Positions 7,183-15,956 of a DNA stretch of 35,453 nucleotides are shown piece by piece. The stretch spans positions 1 through 35,453 of the forward strand of contig CAIYGI010000317.1 in NCBI GenBank assembly GCA_903925685.1. Direction: 5' to 3'. How positions within the stretch are numbered: the stretch's first letter is position 1; the number at the start of each line of letters is the position of its first letter. The stretch comes from an uncultured bacterium. Lineage in GTDB: Bacteria > Verrucomicrobiota > Kiritimatiellia > CAIKKV01 > CAIYGI01. The notes beneath the pieces are model-generated. The model was not told the origin of the DNA and did no database searches. It saw only the letters and a program-made list of their open reading frames with translations. The translations under genes were made by a program, and so were the position numbers.

Positions 7183-8199
7183 ATGGATACCGCTGAATCA
7201 CTGACTTCATGTCAAATGGGAACCGTTGACGCAATCTGCATCAGCCGCCGCAAGGGCGAGAAGAAGTCGCCGATGGCCTCCGTGAGGTTGATGAAGAATT
7301 ACGGCATCGAAGGCGATGCCCATGCCGGCGCCCGGCATCGGCAGATCAGTATCCTGGCCGCGCAGGATGTCGAGGGCATGCGCCGTAAAGGGCTGCCGAA
7401 TCTCAAAGCCGGCGATTTCGCGGAGAATCTGGTCGTTTCGGGGTTAGACCTGACCAAATTGGGCTTGGGCAGCCGGTTGCGGGTTGGGCGCGGTGCGGAG
7501 CTGACCGTGACCCAATTGGGCAAGATCTGCCATGCGCGCTGCGCCATCTACGAGCAGACCGGCGACTGCATCATGCCCCGTCTCGGTATTTTTGCGCGAG
7601 TCATCGCGGGCGGAACGATCGCTGCCGGCGATTGCGTCGAGATCGTCGAAACGATTCCGCGCGAGACCTTCCAGGCCGTCGTCCTGACCGTTAGCGACCG
7701 CTGCTCCCGCGGCGAGGCAACGGACACGGCCGGACCGGCGGTGGCAGAGCGTGTGAAGGAGATACTCAAGGCCAACATATACAATGTTTGTATTGTGCCT
7801 GACGAGCAGATCGAAATCGAAAACGCCCTGCGCCATTTCGCGGACGGCCATTCGATCGATCTTGTGTTGGCCGTGGGCGGGACGGGATTCGCGCCGCGCG
7901 ACGTCACGCCTGAAGCCGTGGTTGCTGTGATTAAACGGCGCACTCCCGGCCTGGACGAGGCCATGCGGCGGGCGTCGTCGGAAACAACGCCGCACGCCAT
8001 GCTGTCGCGCGCCGTGTCGGGAATCCGGGACGGAACGCTGATCGTCAGTCTGCCCGGTTCGGAACGGGCGGCTGTCGAAAATTTGGATGCCATCCTGCCC
8101 GCTCTCGCTCACGGACTGTCCAAACTGCGCGGCGATCCCGCCGATTGCGGACGCCAGGGCATTGGCTTGGGAAAAGGAACCGCGAATGAACGCCCATGA
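7183..8199 (+). CDS. MOSC domain - MogA/MoaB fusion protein
   Basis: Two-domain molybdenum-cofactor protein. Residues 12-155 form a MOSC domain (VDAICISRRKG start, GIEGDAHAG turn, Cys116 and Cys120 in KICHARC), a fold that handles sulfur-bearing molybdenum cofactor. Residues 164-318 are a MogA/MoaB molybdopterin adenylyltransferase with LTVSDRCSRGE, VGGTGFAPRDVTPEA (231-245) and LPGSERAAVENL (290-301). MogA adenylylates molybdopterin before MoeA inserts molybdate, so it complements moeA. Start is uncertain: ATGs at 7162, 7183 and 7216 are all in frame and none has a good ribosome binding site; 7162 would overlap the PIN stop. Its 3' end overlaps mobBA by 14 bases. Confidence 0.88.
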   Translation: MDTAESLTSCQMGTVDAICISRRKGEKKSPMASVRLMKNYGIEGDAHAGARHRQISILAAQDVEGMRRKGLPNLKAGDFAENLVVSGLDLTKLGLGSRLRVGRGAELTVTQLGKICHARCAIYEQTGDCIMPRLGIFARVIAGGTIAAGDCVEIVETIPRETFQAVVLTVSDRCSRGEATDTAGPAVAERVKEILKANIYNVCIVPDEQIEIENALRHFADGHSIDLVLAVGGTGFAPRDVTPEAVVAVIKRRTPGLDEAMRRASSETTPHAMLSRAVSGIRDGTLIVSLPGSERAAVENLDAILPALAHGLSKLRGDPADCGRQGIGLGKGTANERP

Positions 8200-8213
8200 A
8201 CGCGAATCAACGC
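8184..8213 (+). repeat. Three 10-bp repeats (NNATSAACGC) at gene junction
   Basis: Units GAATGAACGC, CCATGAACGC and GAATCAACGC in direct tandem, followed by a partial fourth. They form the overlap between the MOSC-MogA stop and the MobB-MobA start and supply the MobB-MobA start codon. Confidence 0.7.
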
Positions 8214-9256
8214 GGATGATTCCCTATCCAGCGTTTGGCATTTGCGGGTACAGCGGGTCTGGCAAGACCACGCTGATCGAGGCGCTTGTCCACCGACTGT
8301 GCGCGCGGGGTTTGAAAGTAGGCGTGATCAAGCAGGACGCGCACGGGCTGGACCTTGACCGCGAGGGCAAGGATACCGATCGTATATTCAAGGCGGGCGC
8401 AGATGTTCTGATTCGCGATGCGGAACAACTCTTCGCGCGCATGCATCGGCAGGCCGACCTGGCGCTGCCGGACCTGATCAAACGGCTCGGCCCGCATTAC
8501 GATCTGATTTTGGTGGAGGGACACAAGGCCACGCCTTTGCCCTTCAAGTTGTGGTTGTGCAAGCCCGGTGAAGATGCCGGTCCGCCTGAAGCCGCCGACA
8601 TTCGCCGTGTTCTGCGCTGGGACGAAGACCGGCTGCCCATCGTTATGGACATTCTGGATGCCTGGCTGCCCGGGGCCTGGCACGCCACTCCGGTTTATGC
8701 GGGCATCCTGATCGGCGGCGGCAGCACGCGGATGGGCCGGCCGAAACACTTGATCGAGGAAGATGGCCAAACGTGGCTCCAGAAGATCGTTGCGTCAGTA
8801 CAAAGCCAGGTGGACAAGGTCGTGATTCTGGGCGGCGGCGAGCTTCCCGTCGATCTCCGGGCGCTGCCGGTCCTGCCGGACGTGGAGGACGCGGCGGGGC
8901 CCTTGCGCGGTATGCTGGCGGCGATGCGTTGGGCGCCGCTGACATCATGGCTCTTCGTGGCCTGCGATTTGCCGATGGCGTCGCCGTCGGCCGTGCAATG
9001 GCTGCTCGGCCACAGACAGCCCGGGGTCCGGGCCGTGCTGCCGCGCCTGACGGACGCGCCTGGTCCGGAACCTCTGCTGGCCTACTACGATTTTCGGGCC
9101 GCCGCGCTGCTGGAAACGGTTCGGCGTCCGGTCGATTGCGCCGGTAACTTTGGGGTGATCACACCGCTTGTGCCGATCGAACTGGCAAATGCCTGGAAAA
9201 ACATCAATACTGCCCGGGAACTTTCCGAAAGCGGCGGACCGCAGAGGCGCATCTGA
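8186..9256 (+). CDS. MobB-MobA fusion: molybdopterin-guanine dinucleotide biosynthesis
   Basis: Bifunctional protein. Residues 14-165 are MobB, a P-loop GTP-binding accessory protein (Walker A GYSGSGKTT at 21-29, DLILVEGHK around 106-114). Residues 170-356 are MobA, molybdenum cofactor guanylyltransferase, with the nucleotidyltransferase signature GILIGGGSTRMGRPK (173-187) and ACDLPM (259-264). Together they make the bis- or mono-MGD form used by DMSO-reductase-family enzymes such as nitrate reductase or formate dehydrogenase. I chose ATG 8186 with AAGGA upstream; longer frames start inside the MOSC-MogA gene. The first residues (MNAHERES) are encoded by the 10-bp repeat. Confidence 0.92.
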   Translation: MNAHERESTRMIPYPAFGICGYSGSGKTTLIEALVHRLCARGLKVGVIKQDAHGLDLDREGKDTDRIFKAGADVLIRDAEQLFARMHRQADLALPDLIKRLGPHYDLILVEGHKATPLPFKLWLCKPGEDAGPPEAADIRRVLRWDEDRLPIVMDILDAWLPGAWHATPVYAGILIGGGSTRMGRPKHLIEEDGQTWLQKIVASVQSQVDKVVILGGGELPVDLRALPVLPDVEDAAGPLRGMLAAMRWAPLTSWLFVACDLPMASPSAVQWLLGHRQPGVRAVLPRLTDAPGPEPLLAYYDFRAAALLETVRRPVDCAGNFGVITPLVPIELANAWKNINTARELSESGGPQRRI

Positions 9257-9305
9257 CCCAGCGCAAAAAATACATGCCGTCTGAACAACTTGAGCAGTAA
9301 TTATT

Positions 9306-10007
9306 ATGCTTGAAACAGTGCCTGCCGTTCACAAGATTTTCGCCCGCATATCCGGCACGTATGAGCTTGTGAACCATCTGCTCACCTTTGGGCTGGATCG
9401 ATACTGGCGGCGCCGCGCGGCGCGTTGCGCCGTGCAACCTGGTGTTGCCTCCTGCCTCGATGTCTGCACCGGCACGGGCGAGATGGCAGTTTCCGTGCGC
9501 CGGGCCGGACGCGGCAGGGTGGCGGTCGCGGCCGTGGATTTTTGCGAGCCAATGATCCGCGCGGCCGCGCGGAAGTACGAGTCCCTCGACATTGCGTTTC
9601 AACTGGCCAAGGCGGACATGCTCCCGTTTCCCGACAATCGTTTCGACCTGCTGACGATCTCCTTTGCGGTGCGCAATCTCAATCTGACGCGCGACAATTT
9701 GAATGCCTGCCTGGTGGAGTTCCGGCGGGTGTTGCGCACTGGCGGCCGTCTTGTCGCCGTGGAGACGACGCAGCCGCCCGTTTCAGCAATCAGGAGGCTA
9801 CTGCACTTCTACGCCCGCTACGTTGTGCCGCGTATCGGCGCCGTATTCTCCGGATCGGGCCCGGCCTATGCGTACCTCTCCAACACGATCCCGCGCTTCT
9901 ACAGCGCGCCGGAGCTGGCGGAAATTATGCGTGACGCGGGCTTCACGCAAGTGCAGTATCGGTATCTTAGTTTCGGGATTGTTGCGATCCACGAAGCCGT
10001 GAAGTGA
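9306..10007 (+). CDS. menG: Demethylmenaquinone methyltransferase (UbiE/MenG family)
   Basis: SAM-dependent C-methyltransferase for the last step of menaquinone (or ubiquinone) synthesis. 233 residues, family length. Family signature YELVNHLLTFGLDRYWRR (19-36), SAM motif I LDVCTGTGE (51-59), VDFCEPMI, ADMLPFPDNRFD and the FAVRNL block are all present. menA lies 550 bases downstream on the same strand and no ubiquinone genes are seen, so menaquinone is the likely substrate. The stretch after FAVRNL is typical of UbiE and separates it from general methyltransferases. Confidence 0.92.
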   Translation: MLETVPAVHKIFARISGTYELVNHLLTFGLDRYWRRRAARCAVQPGVASCLDVCTGTGEMAVSVRRAGRGRVAVAAVDFCEPMIRAAARKYESLDIAFQLAKADMLPFPDNRFDLLTISFAVRNLNLTRDNLNACLVEFRRVLRTGGRLVAVETTQPPVSAIRRLLHFYARYVVPRIGAVFSGSGPAYAYLSNTIPRFYSAPELAEIMRDAGFTQVQYRYLSFGIVAIHEAVK

Positions 10008-10031
10008 GCAAGGAAGGAAGGAGCGTACGGT

Positions 10032-10520
10032 ATGATTAGCTCGAAGAAAGTGTTCGCGCTTCGGCGGCAGATGTTGTCGGCGGCCTTGATAATGCTGGCG
10101 GCGCTGCCGGCTATTTCGGCAACACCGGCTGCGGACGAAAGCCCCAAGGCGCTGATCGCGAAGTGGGATCAAGGGACGGCGACGATCGAGGTGACCAACT
10201 ATCCCGTCGCGGCGCGCGCGGGCTACGAGCTTTTTGCCGTCCGCTGCGCCCGTTGTCACAAACTTGCCCGTTCAGTCAATGCCGATTACGTTTTGCCTGA
10301 CGAATGGGAACCGCGCATCGAGCGCATGAGAAATAAATGGTTCTCCGGCATCGACAAGGAGACTGGGAAGCGGATTCTGGATTTCCTGGTCTATGATGCC
10401 AGCGTACGCAAGAAACCGCGGATGGATGCTGCTCTGGCAAAACTTTCCGCCGAGTCAAGAAAAGCCGCCGAAGATCGGATCATGGAAATCCGGCTGAGAT
10501 GCGAAAACAAGGCCCCTTGA
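10032..10520 (+). CDS. Exported monoheme c-type cytochrome
   Basis: 162-residue protein with a positively charged start (SSKKVFALRRQ), a hydrophobic segment at 14-29 and a likely signal-peptidase site near AISA-TPA. One heme c attachment motif, CARCH at Cys72-His76. Met99 (IERMRNKW) is a candidate sixth ligand. The rest matches no cytochrome subfamily I can name. It would act in the periplasm as an electron carrier; its place between menG and menA, same strand, with 24-40-base gaps, suggests a link to menaquinol oxidation. Heme ligation would also need a cytochrome c maturation system, not in the window. Confidence 0.82.
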   Translation: MISSKKVFALRRQMLSAALIMLAALPAISATPAADESPKALIAKWDQGTATIEVTNYPVAARAGYELFAVRCARCHKLARSVNADYVLPDEWEPRIERMRNKWFSGIDKETGKRILDFLVYDASVRKKPRMDAALAKLSAESRKAAEDRIMEIRLRCENKAP

Positions 10521-10560
10521 AAATTTGACGAGGAAACGAACTGTTGAAGGTGACAGCGCA

Positions 10561-11532
10561 ATGCAAGATGTCGGCAAGGAGTCGGTTGTGAGCACGCCGC
10601 CTGATATTCCGATGGTCAAAGTCTGGCTGACTGCCGTGCGTCCCTTCGCCTATTCAGCTTCGGTCCTGGCCGTGGTGCTGGGAATGGCGATTGCCCGTTA
10701 CTGCGGTTATCCGATTCAATGGGGACCGTTTGTTGTCACGCTGTTGGGCGTCTTATGTTTCCATACGGCGGCCAACTTGTTGAACGACTGCTTCGATCAC
10801 CGGCGCGGATTGGATACGCGGGACACGGTCACGGCCACGAGCGGCGCGGTCGTTCGCGATTGGATCACCGAGGCCCATGCCTTCCGGGCGGCGACGGTTT
10901 TGCTGGCTGTCGGTATCGGCTGCGGGCTGTTCCTGACCTGGTATGCCGGGTGGGTCGTGCTTTTGCTCGGAGTTTTGGGCGCCATCTTCACGGCCGGCTA
11001 CACAACGCCGCGGCTGTGCTTCAAGTACGTTGGATTGGGCGATGCCGCCATTTTCTTTTCGTTCGGCATCCTTGTGATCTTCGGCGCCTTTTGGGTGCAG
11101 GCCAGGCAGTTCCATTGGCTGCCGGTCCTGTGGAGCCTGCCGCCCGTCATGCTCACCGTGGGCATCCTGCACGCCAATAATTGGCGCGATATCGAAAGCG
11201 ACCCGTCAAAAGGCTGCCGCACGGTGGCAAACGTCTTGGGCAGCCGCGGTTCCGAAATCTATTACCGGTTTCTGGTGCTCGGCCCCTTTGTTCTGATCGC
11301 GGTTTATCTTCTGCTCGACCTGTTTCCAGGACTTGGCGTTCACACCCCGCTCACCACGCTGGCCGTATTTCTGGCCCTCCCGCTGGCCATCAAACTGTCC
11401 GGCGTCAAGCGACGCGGTACGCCGGAGCAATTCGCGGTGCTGGATGGCAGCACGGCCCAACTGCACCTGGTCTTTACCGTGCTTTGTGCCGCCGCATTTT
11501 TCATCGCCCCTTATCTTCCGGCCATTCCATGA
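10561..11532 (+). CDS. menA: 1,4-dihydroxy-2-naphthoate polyprenyltransferase (UbiA family)
   Basis: Integral membrane prenyltransferase that attaches the isoprenoid tail to 1,4-dihydroxy-2-naphthoate, giving demethylmenaquinone, the MenG substrate. 323 residues from ATG 10561 (GAAGG upstream); a TTG at 10525 is also in frame. Eight to nine hydrophobic segments. First Asp motif NDCFDHRRGLD (Asn75, Asp76, Asp79, Asp85) and second motif NNWRDIESDPSKG (Asp210, Asp214) bind Mg-diphosphate. The NNWRD...KG form of the second motif is characteristic of MenA within the UbiA family. Confidence 0.92.
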   Translation: MQDVGKESVVSTPPDIPMVKVWLTAVRPFAYSASVLAVVLGMAIARYCGYPIQWGPFVVTLLGVLCFHTAANLLNDCFDHRRGLDTRDTVTATSGAVVRDWITEAHAFRAATVLLAVGIGCGLFLTWYAGWVVLLLGVLGAIFTAGYTTPRLCFKYVGLGDAAIFFSFGILVIFGAFWVQARQFHWLPVLWSLPPVMLTVGILHANNWRDIESDPSKGCRTVANVLGSRGSEIYYRFLVLGPFVLIAVYLLLDLFPGLGVHTPLTTLAVFLALPLAIKLSGVKRRGTPEQFAVLDGSTAQLHLVFTVLCAAAFFIAPYLPAIP

Positions 11533-11552
11533 CCGCCGCCGCTGTATGATCC

Positions 11553-12212
11553 ATGACTGAGGACGCCAACAAGTTTTCGGCCACCGTAAGGCGGCGCCGC
11601 TGCTACGTGGCGGTGGTCCTGGCCCTGGCGGTCTTTGGACTGCTATTCCTGCGCGGCACTCCGCATTTCTGGACCCAACTGGCCATTTCCGCGGCGGCGC
11701 TTTGCGGGATGGCGCTGATCGTGGAACGCGATCCGATGCTGGCGGCGCTGCGTGATGCGGGCGGGCTGGGGGTCGTCAAGACCATCCTTATGGGACTGGC
11801 CTCCGCCGCGCTGCTCTATTTTGTGTTCCTGCTTGGAAATCTCGCGGCGCGAACCCTCTTTGCCTTCGGCGGCGCGGAAATCGATGCGGTCTATGGGTTT
11901 GGCGCGACCACGCCACGCTGGGTTATCGCTTTCCTGCTGATGCTCGTGGTGGGGCCGGGGGAGGAGTTTTTCTGGCGCGGCTATGTGCAACGCAGGCTGC
12001 AGGCGGAATTCGGCTGGCCCGGGCTGGCGGCGTCGGTCTTGATTTATGGCGGCGCCCATCTGGTGACCTGCAATCTGATGCTGATCATGGCGGCCCTGAC
12101 GTGCGGAACCTTCTGGGCGCTTCTGTACCACCGCTACGGTTCGCTCAGGATCAACATGATCAGTCACGCCGTCTGGGCGGCGGCCATTTTCGTCTTTTTC
12201 CCGCTGTCCTGA
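11553..12212 (+). CDS. CPBP family intramembrane protease
   Basis: 219-residue membrane protein of the CPBP/ABI family (CAAX protease and bacteriocin-processing relatives). Catalytic motif 1 is Glu137-Glu138 with Arg142 (GPGEEFFWRGY), motif 2 is GGAHLVTCN (His169, Asn174), motif 3 contains His205 (ISHAVW). About six hydrophobic segments. Follows menA by 20 bases on the same strand and is probably co-transcribed. Substrate unknown; in other bacteria family members act in bacteriocin immunity or protein-sorting, but nothing here decides. Confidence 0.87.
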   Translation: MTEDANKFSATVRRRRCYVAVVLALAVFGLLFLRGTPHFWTQLAISAAALCGMALIVERDPMLAALRDAGGLGVVKTILMGLASAALLYFVFLLGNLAARTLFAFGGAEIDAVYGFGATTPRWVIAFLLMLVVGPGEEFFWRGYVQRRLQAEFGWPGLAASVLIYGGAHLVTCNLMLIMAALTCGTFWALLYHRYGSLRINMISHAVWAAAIFVFFPLS

Positions 12213-12228
12213 ACCCCGGTATCTCAGC

Positions 12229-14160
12229 TCAGTGCATCTGTTGGCGGTACAGACGCGCGAAGAAACCGTTTCCTTTCATCAGATCGGCGGGCGCGCCAGC
12301 TTCGAATACTATGCCGCCGTCGAGCACGCAAACCCGCTGACAGCGCATTGCCATTGACACACGTTGGGAGACGATCAAAGCGGTGCGCCCTTTCAGGGTT
12401 TTTATCAGCGTTTCCTGGATACGGCGTTCGGTTTCGGCATCCAGCGCCGACATGCAATCGTCGAGCAGCAATACATCCGGTTGTGAAAGCAAGGCCCTGG
12501 CGAGGGTGATTCGTTGCCGTTGTCCGCCGGAGAGGGTCATGCCTTTCTCTCCAATCAGAGTCTCGTATTTCACGGGAAGTTCCATGATTGTGTCGTGGAT
12601 TTCCGCGGCCTGTGCGGCGGCAACGATTTCACGAGGGCTGGCGTCAGGATTGCCGTAACATATGTTGTCTCGAATCGTTCCCCCGAATATCTGGGGTTCC
12701 TGCGGCACCAGCACGACGCGCCGATGCAAAGATTCGAAACGGATCCGGTTCAGCGGTACGAAGTCATAATAAATCTCTCCCGTCAGGGGTTCATAAAGCT
12801 GGCTGAGCAGGTGGAGCAATGTGCTCTTGCCGCATCCGCTTGGCCCCATCAAGCACATCCATGAGCCCGCGCGAACGTGCAGGGTGATGTCTTCCAGCAC
12901 GGGCAGGTTCTGCTGTTCGTGGCGAAAATGCACGTTGAGCATGGTTACGCCGTGCTTGAGCGGCGAGGGGAATTCCAGCGCATCGGACGCTTCGACGATG
13001 GTCTCTTTCTCGTCAAGCACCCTTGCCAGCCGCTGTAAAACGACCAGCAACTTTGAAATGGTCACGTTAAGCTGGCTCAGCATGATCACCGGTCCGAACA
13101 GCACACCCGCCACCCCGCTCGCGTACATCAGCGTGCCAAGCGTCATCTCGCCGGCCAGCACGCGCATGGTGCCGTACAGGAACAGGGAGCTTGTCCCGAT
13201 GGTCGCGATGATCGTGCATAGGGCGCCAAGTCCGGCGGCGGTGTGCTGCTGAAGCATGGTGTCGCGCAGAAAACAGGCGGACAACCGGTGGAAGTTCAGA
13301 TCCTCATGGCTTTCGCGTCCGTAGGACTGGATGGCCCGCATGCTGTCCAGTTTTTGGGATGCCAGGGCATACATCCAGGAGTTTGTGTGACGGAGTTCGG
13401 CGTTGACCTCTTTCAAAACGCGACGCGACTTGCGGTAGGACATCATGTAAGCCGGCAGAGTCAGCATCGCAATTCCGCCGAAATGCCAGTCGAGCAGGAA
13501 AAGAATCGCCAGCCCCACCGTGATGGATGTGAAAGCCCCGAGAAACGACAGAAAGGTCATGTACAACTGGTCCTGCACTTCGCCGACATCCGACAGGATG
13601 TTGGCCATGAGGCGGCCCGGCGCATGCGCTTTATGGTACGCAAGCGACAGTCGCATGATCTTCTTGTGGAGATCCTCCCGGAGACGCGCCGTGAGCTGCT
13701 GGCCGATGCGGATCCGGCTGATGGCTTCCATCCGGTTGCCGATATTTGTGACGATCAATGTTGCCGTGTAGATGCCAAACAGCCACCCCAGCATGCGCAT
13801 GGCGCCCGCGGGCCGGACGGCCAGCCCGGGGCCGCGATCGTGGGTCAGCCCCCCGGGCGGCCCGGCTTTCTCGGGCATGCGATCCGTACGAAGCGGCGGT
13901 ATGTCATGGGACGCGACGGCGGTGGACTCGCTTGTCGTGCTGATGACCAGAATCGAATCGACCACCACCCGGGTATACCAGGCCATCAGGAAAGGCGTTA
14001 TGGAACTGAGCGCCCACCAGATGGAAATCGCCAACAAAACACGCCTGTAAGGCCAGACATATTCGCTCAGGAAGCGATGATAAAGATCCCAGTTTCCGGC
14101 GGCCGACGCATTCTCACGGCGCGGCGGTCGGAAACGTATCTTGCGATGGTGCGCTTTCAT
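12229..14160 (-). CDS. ABC exporter half-transporter with degenerate ATP site (second subunit)
   Basis: Membrane domain plus ATPase domain of the MsbA/multidrug exporter type, 643 residues from the ATG at 14160 just after the upstream subunit stops (the frame is open to 14232). Walker A GPSGCGKST (439-447) and signature LSGGQ (543-547) are intact, but the catalytic Glu after Walker B is Asp568 (LLLDDCMSALD) and the switch His is Gln (IVSQRVS, about 599). Such changes mark the non-hydrolysing site of heterodimeric exporters. Residues about 72-122, between the first two membrane helices, form a Pro/Gly-rich insertion that would lie outside the membrane. Last gene of the export operon; ends 16 bases from the convergent CPBP gene. 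Confidence 0.93.
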   Translation of the reverse strand: MKAHHRKIRFRPPRRENASAAGNWDLYHRFLSEYVWPYRRVLLAISIWWALSSITPFLMAWYTRVVVDSILVISTTSESTAVASHDIPPLRTDRMPEKAGPPGGLTHDRGPGLAVRPAGAMRMLGWLFGIYTATLIVTNIGNRMEAISRIRIGQQLTARLREDLHKKIMRLSLAYHKAHAPGRLMANILSDVGEVQDQLYMTFLSFLGAFTSITVGLAILFLLDWHFGGIAMLTLPAYMMSYRKSRRVLKEVNAELRHTNSWMYALASQKLDSMRAIQSYGRESHEDLNFHRLSACFLRDTMLQQHTAAGLGALCTIIATIGTSSLFLYGTMRVLAGEMTLGTLMYASGVAGVLFGPVIMLSQLNVTISKLLVVLQRLARVLDEKETIVEASDALEFPSPLKHGVTMLNVHFRHEQQNLPVLEDITLHVRAGSWMCLMGPSGCGKSTLLHLLSQLYEPLTGEIYYDFVPLNRIRFESLHRRVVLVPQEPQIFGGTIRDNICYGNPDASPREIVAAAQAAEIHDTIMELPVKYETLIGEKGMTLSGGQRQRITLARALLSQPDVLLLDDCMSALDAETERRIQETLIKTLKGRTALIVSQRVSMAMRCQRVCVLDGGIVFEAGAPADLMKGNGFFARLYRQQMH

Positions 14161-14167
14161 GGCGGCA

Positions 14168-15940
14168 TCAGGGGCTGGATGAGAAGACGGTTTGGGCTTC
14201 GTCGAGTGTGCCGCGCCCTGTGAACCTGGCATAAATGGCGGCGTAGTGTCCGCCCGGAATTTTCATGAGTTCGTCGTGGCAGCCCTTTTCGATCACCTGC
14301 CCCTGGTTCATCAAAACAATTATGTCGGCGTTGCGAATCGTGCTGAGGCGGTGCGCTACGATGAAGGCCGTCCGGTTTTTCAGCAGACGATCCATGGCGA
14401 TCTGGATGGCATGCTCGGATTCGCTGTCCAGCGCGCTGGTGGCCTCATCCAGAATCAAAATGGCCGGATCGGCCGCGACGGCGCGCGCGATAGTGATGCG
14501 CTGCTTCTGGCCGGTTGAAAGTTGCGTGCCCTCTACGCCGATAAGAGTGTCGTAACCGGACGGCAGCGTCATGATGAAGTCATGGATCTCGGCCACACGC
14601 GCGGCGGTTACGACCTCCGCCTGTGTGGCGTCCGGCCTGGCATAGCGGATGTTGTCGGATATGCTGGCCGTAAAGAGTTGCGGCTCCTGGAGCACGATGC
14701 CAAAATGGCGGCGCAGTTGTTTGAGCTGCACCGTGCGCACGTCATGGCCGTCGAGTTTCAGAGCGCCCCCGGAGACATCGAAGAAGCGGAGCAGCAGCGT
14801 GAGCAGCGTGCTCTTTCCGCAACCAGTCGGCCCGATGAGCGCCACCGTCTGTCCGGGCTCGACATGCAGGTCAAAATCGCGGATGATCGGCTTGCCGGGG
14901 TTGTACTGGAAACTGACGTGATCGAAATCGACCCGGCCGGACAGGTGGGGGACCACGCGCGCATCGGGAGCATCGTGGATTTCGGGGCTTTCAGAGAACA
15001 GTTCGGACAGCCGATCAGCCGCCACTCCGACATCCTGAATCTGCTTGGCCAGTAGCGAGAACCGTACGGCTGGCCAGAGAAGCTGGATGGCATACGTGGT
15101 GAATGCCAGCACATCGCCATAGGTCATCAGTTCCATGAGCACCATGGCGCACCCGGCGAAATAGATCGTCGCGCGTCCGAGGTCGGCCAGAAGACTGGTA
15201 TTGTTGCTGAAAGTGGTGTTGGCCACCTGCATCGCGCGAACCTGCTTCAAGCTCGAATCCGACTGTTCCTGGAACACGCGCTGTTCGCGCAGCTCGGCGC
15301 CGTAGCTCTTGACGACCAGGGTGGTCATGAGACGGTCCTGCAGTCTCGCTGACAGGCGATCCATGGAGCGCTGATAGTTCCGGTTGGACTGTCGGATGAA
15401 TCCGATATTGAGGCGGAAATTGATCACGAACACAAACATCAGGAGCACGATCAGGATAGCAAGCCGCCAGTTGATCATAAAGGTGGCGGTGATGGCGAAG
15501 GCGGAACTGACCAGATCGGAAACGACGCTGATGGTCGAGGATGTCAGGAGGTTCTGCACCGCGCCGGTGTCGCCCATGAGACGGTTGACGAGCATGCCGA
15601 CGCCGGTCTTGCCGAAGAATCGCATGGAGAGGCGCAGCAGATGACGGTAAAGCGCCTGCCGCATATCGAAGACAAACTTCTGCCCAACGTAGGCGATGCC
15701 GAGCGTTTGCAAATATGAACACGTGGCGCTGATCAGCGGCACAAGGATCATGGCCATTCCAAGCATGAGCAGGGGACCACGGTCCCCAGTCGTAATCACG
15801 CGGTCGACGATGGCTCGCATGATCAACGGTGGCAGCATTGCGAGCACCGCCAACAGTGCCGTAAGCCCCAGCAGAGCCCATAGCCGGCCCGTATATGGGG
15901 ACAGCATCGGGATGAAAATCTTCAGTTTGGGGGGAATCAT
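14168..15940 (-). CDS. ABC exporter half-transporter with intact catalytic residues (first subunit)
   Basis: 590 residues from the ATG at 15940 (open to 15985, which would overlap the adaptor gene by 29 bases). Six membrane helices then an ATPase domain: Walker A GPTGCGKST (370-378), Q-loop VLQEPQ, Walker B ILILDEATSALD with catalytic Glu499, and AHRLST switch His. Its own signature is LSTGQ instead of LSGGQ. Pairing with the next gene would give one consensus site (this Walker B with the partner LSGGQ) and one degenerate site (partner Asp/Gln with this LSTGQ), as in known heterodimeric exporters. No C39 peptidase domain, so no sign of bacteriocin leader processing. Confidence 0.94.
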   Translation of the reverse strand: MIPPKLKIFIPMLSPYTGRLWALLGLTALLAVLAMLPPLIMRAIVDRVITTGDRGPLLMLGMAMILVPLISATCSYLQTLGIAYVGQKFVFDMRQALYRHLLRLSMRFFGKTGVGMLVNRLMGDTGAVQNLLTSSTISVVSDLVSSAFAITATFMINWRLAILIVLLMFVFVINFRLNIGFIRQSNRNYQRSMDRLSARLQDRLMTTLVVKSYGAELREQRVFQEQSDSSLKQVRAMQVANTTFSNNTSLLADLGRATIYFAGCAMVLMELMTYGDVLAFTTYAIQLLWPAVRFSLLAKQIQDVGVAADRLSELFSESPEIHDAPDARVVPHLSGRVDFDHVSFQYNPGKPIIRDFDLHVEPGQTVALIGPTGCGKSTLLTLLLRFFDVSGGALKLDGHDVRTVQLKQLRRHFGIVLQEPQLFTASISDNIRYARPDATQAEVVTAARVAEIHDFIMTLPSGYDTLIGVEGTQLSTGQKQRITIARAVAADPAILILDEATSALDSESEHAIQIAMDRLLKNRTAFIVAHRLSTIRNADIIVLMNQGQVIEKGCHDELMKIPGGHYAAIYARFTGRGTLDEAQTVFSSSP

Positions 15941-15956
15941 GGGGCGCTTGGCTGCC

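Noticed and set aside
12229-15940. Peptide bacteriocin exporter
   Set aside because: Neither ABC subunit has a C39 peptidase domain and no double-glycine leader peptide gene was found nearby.
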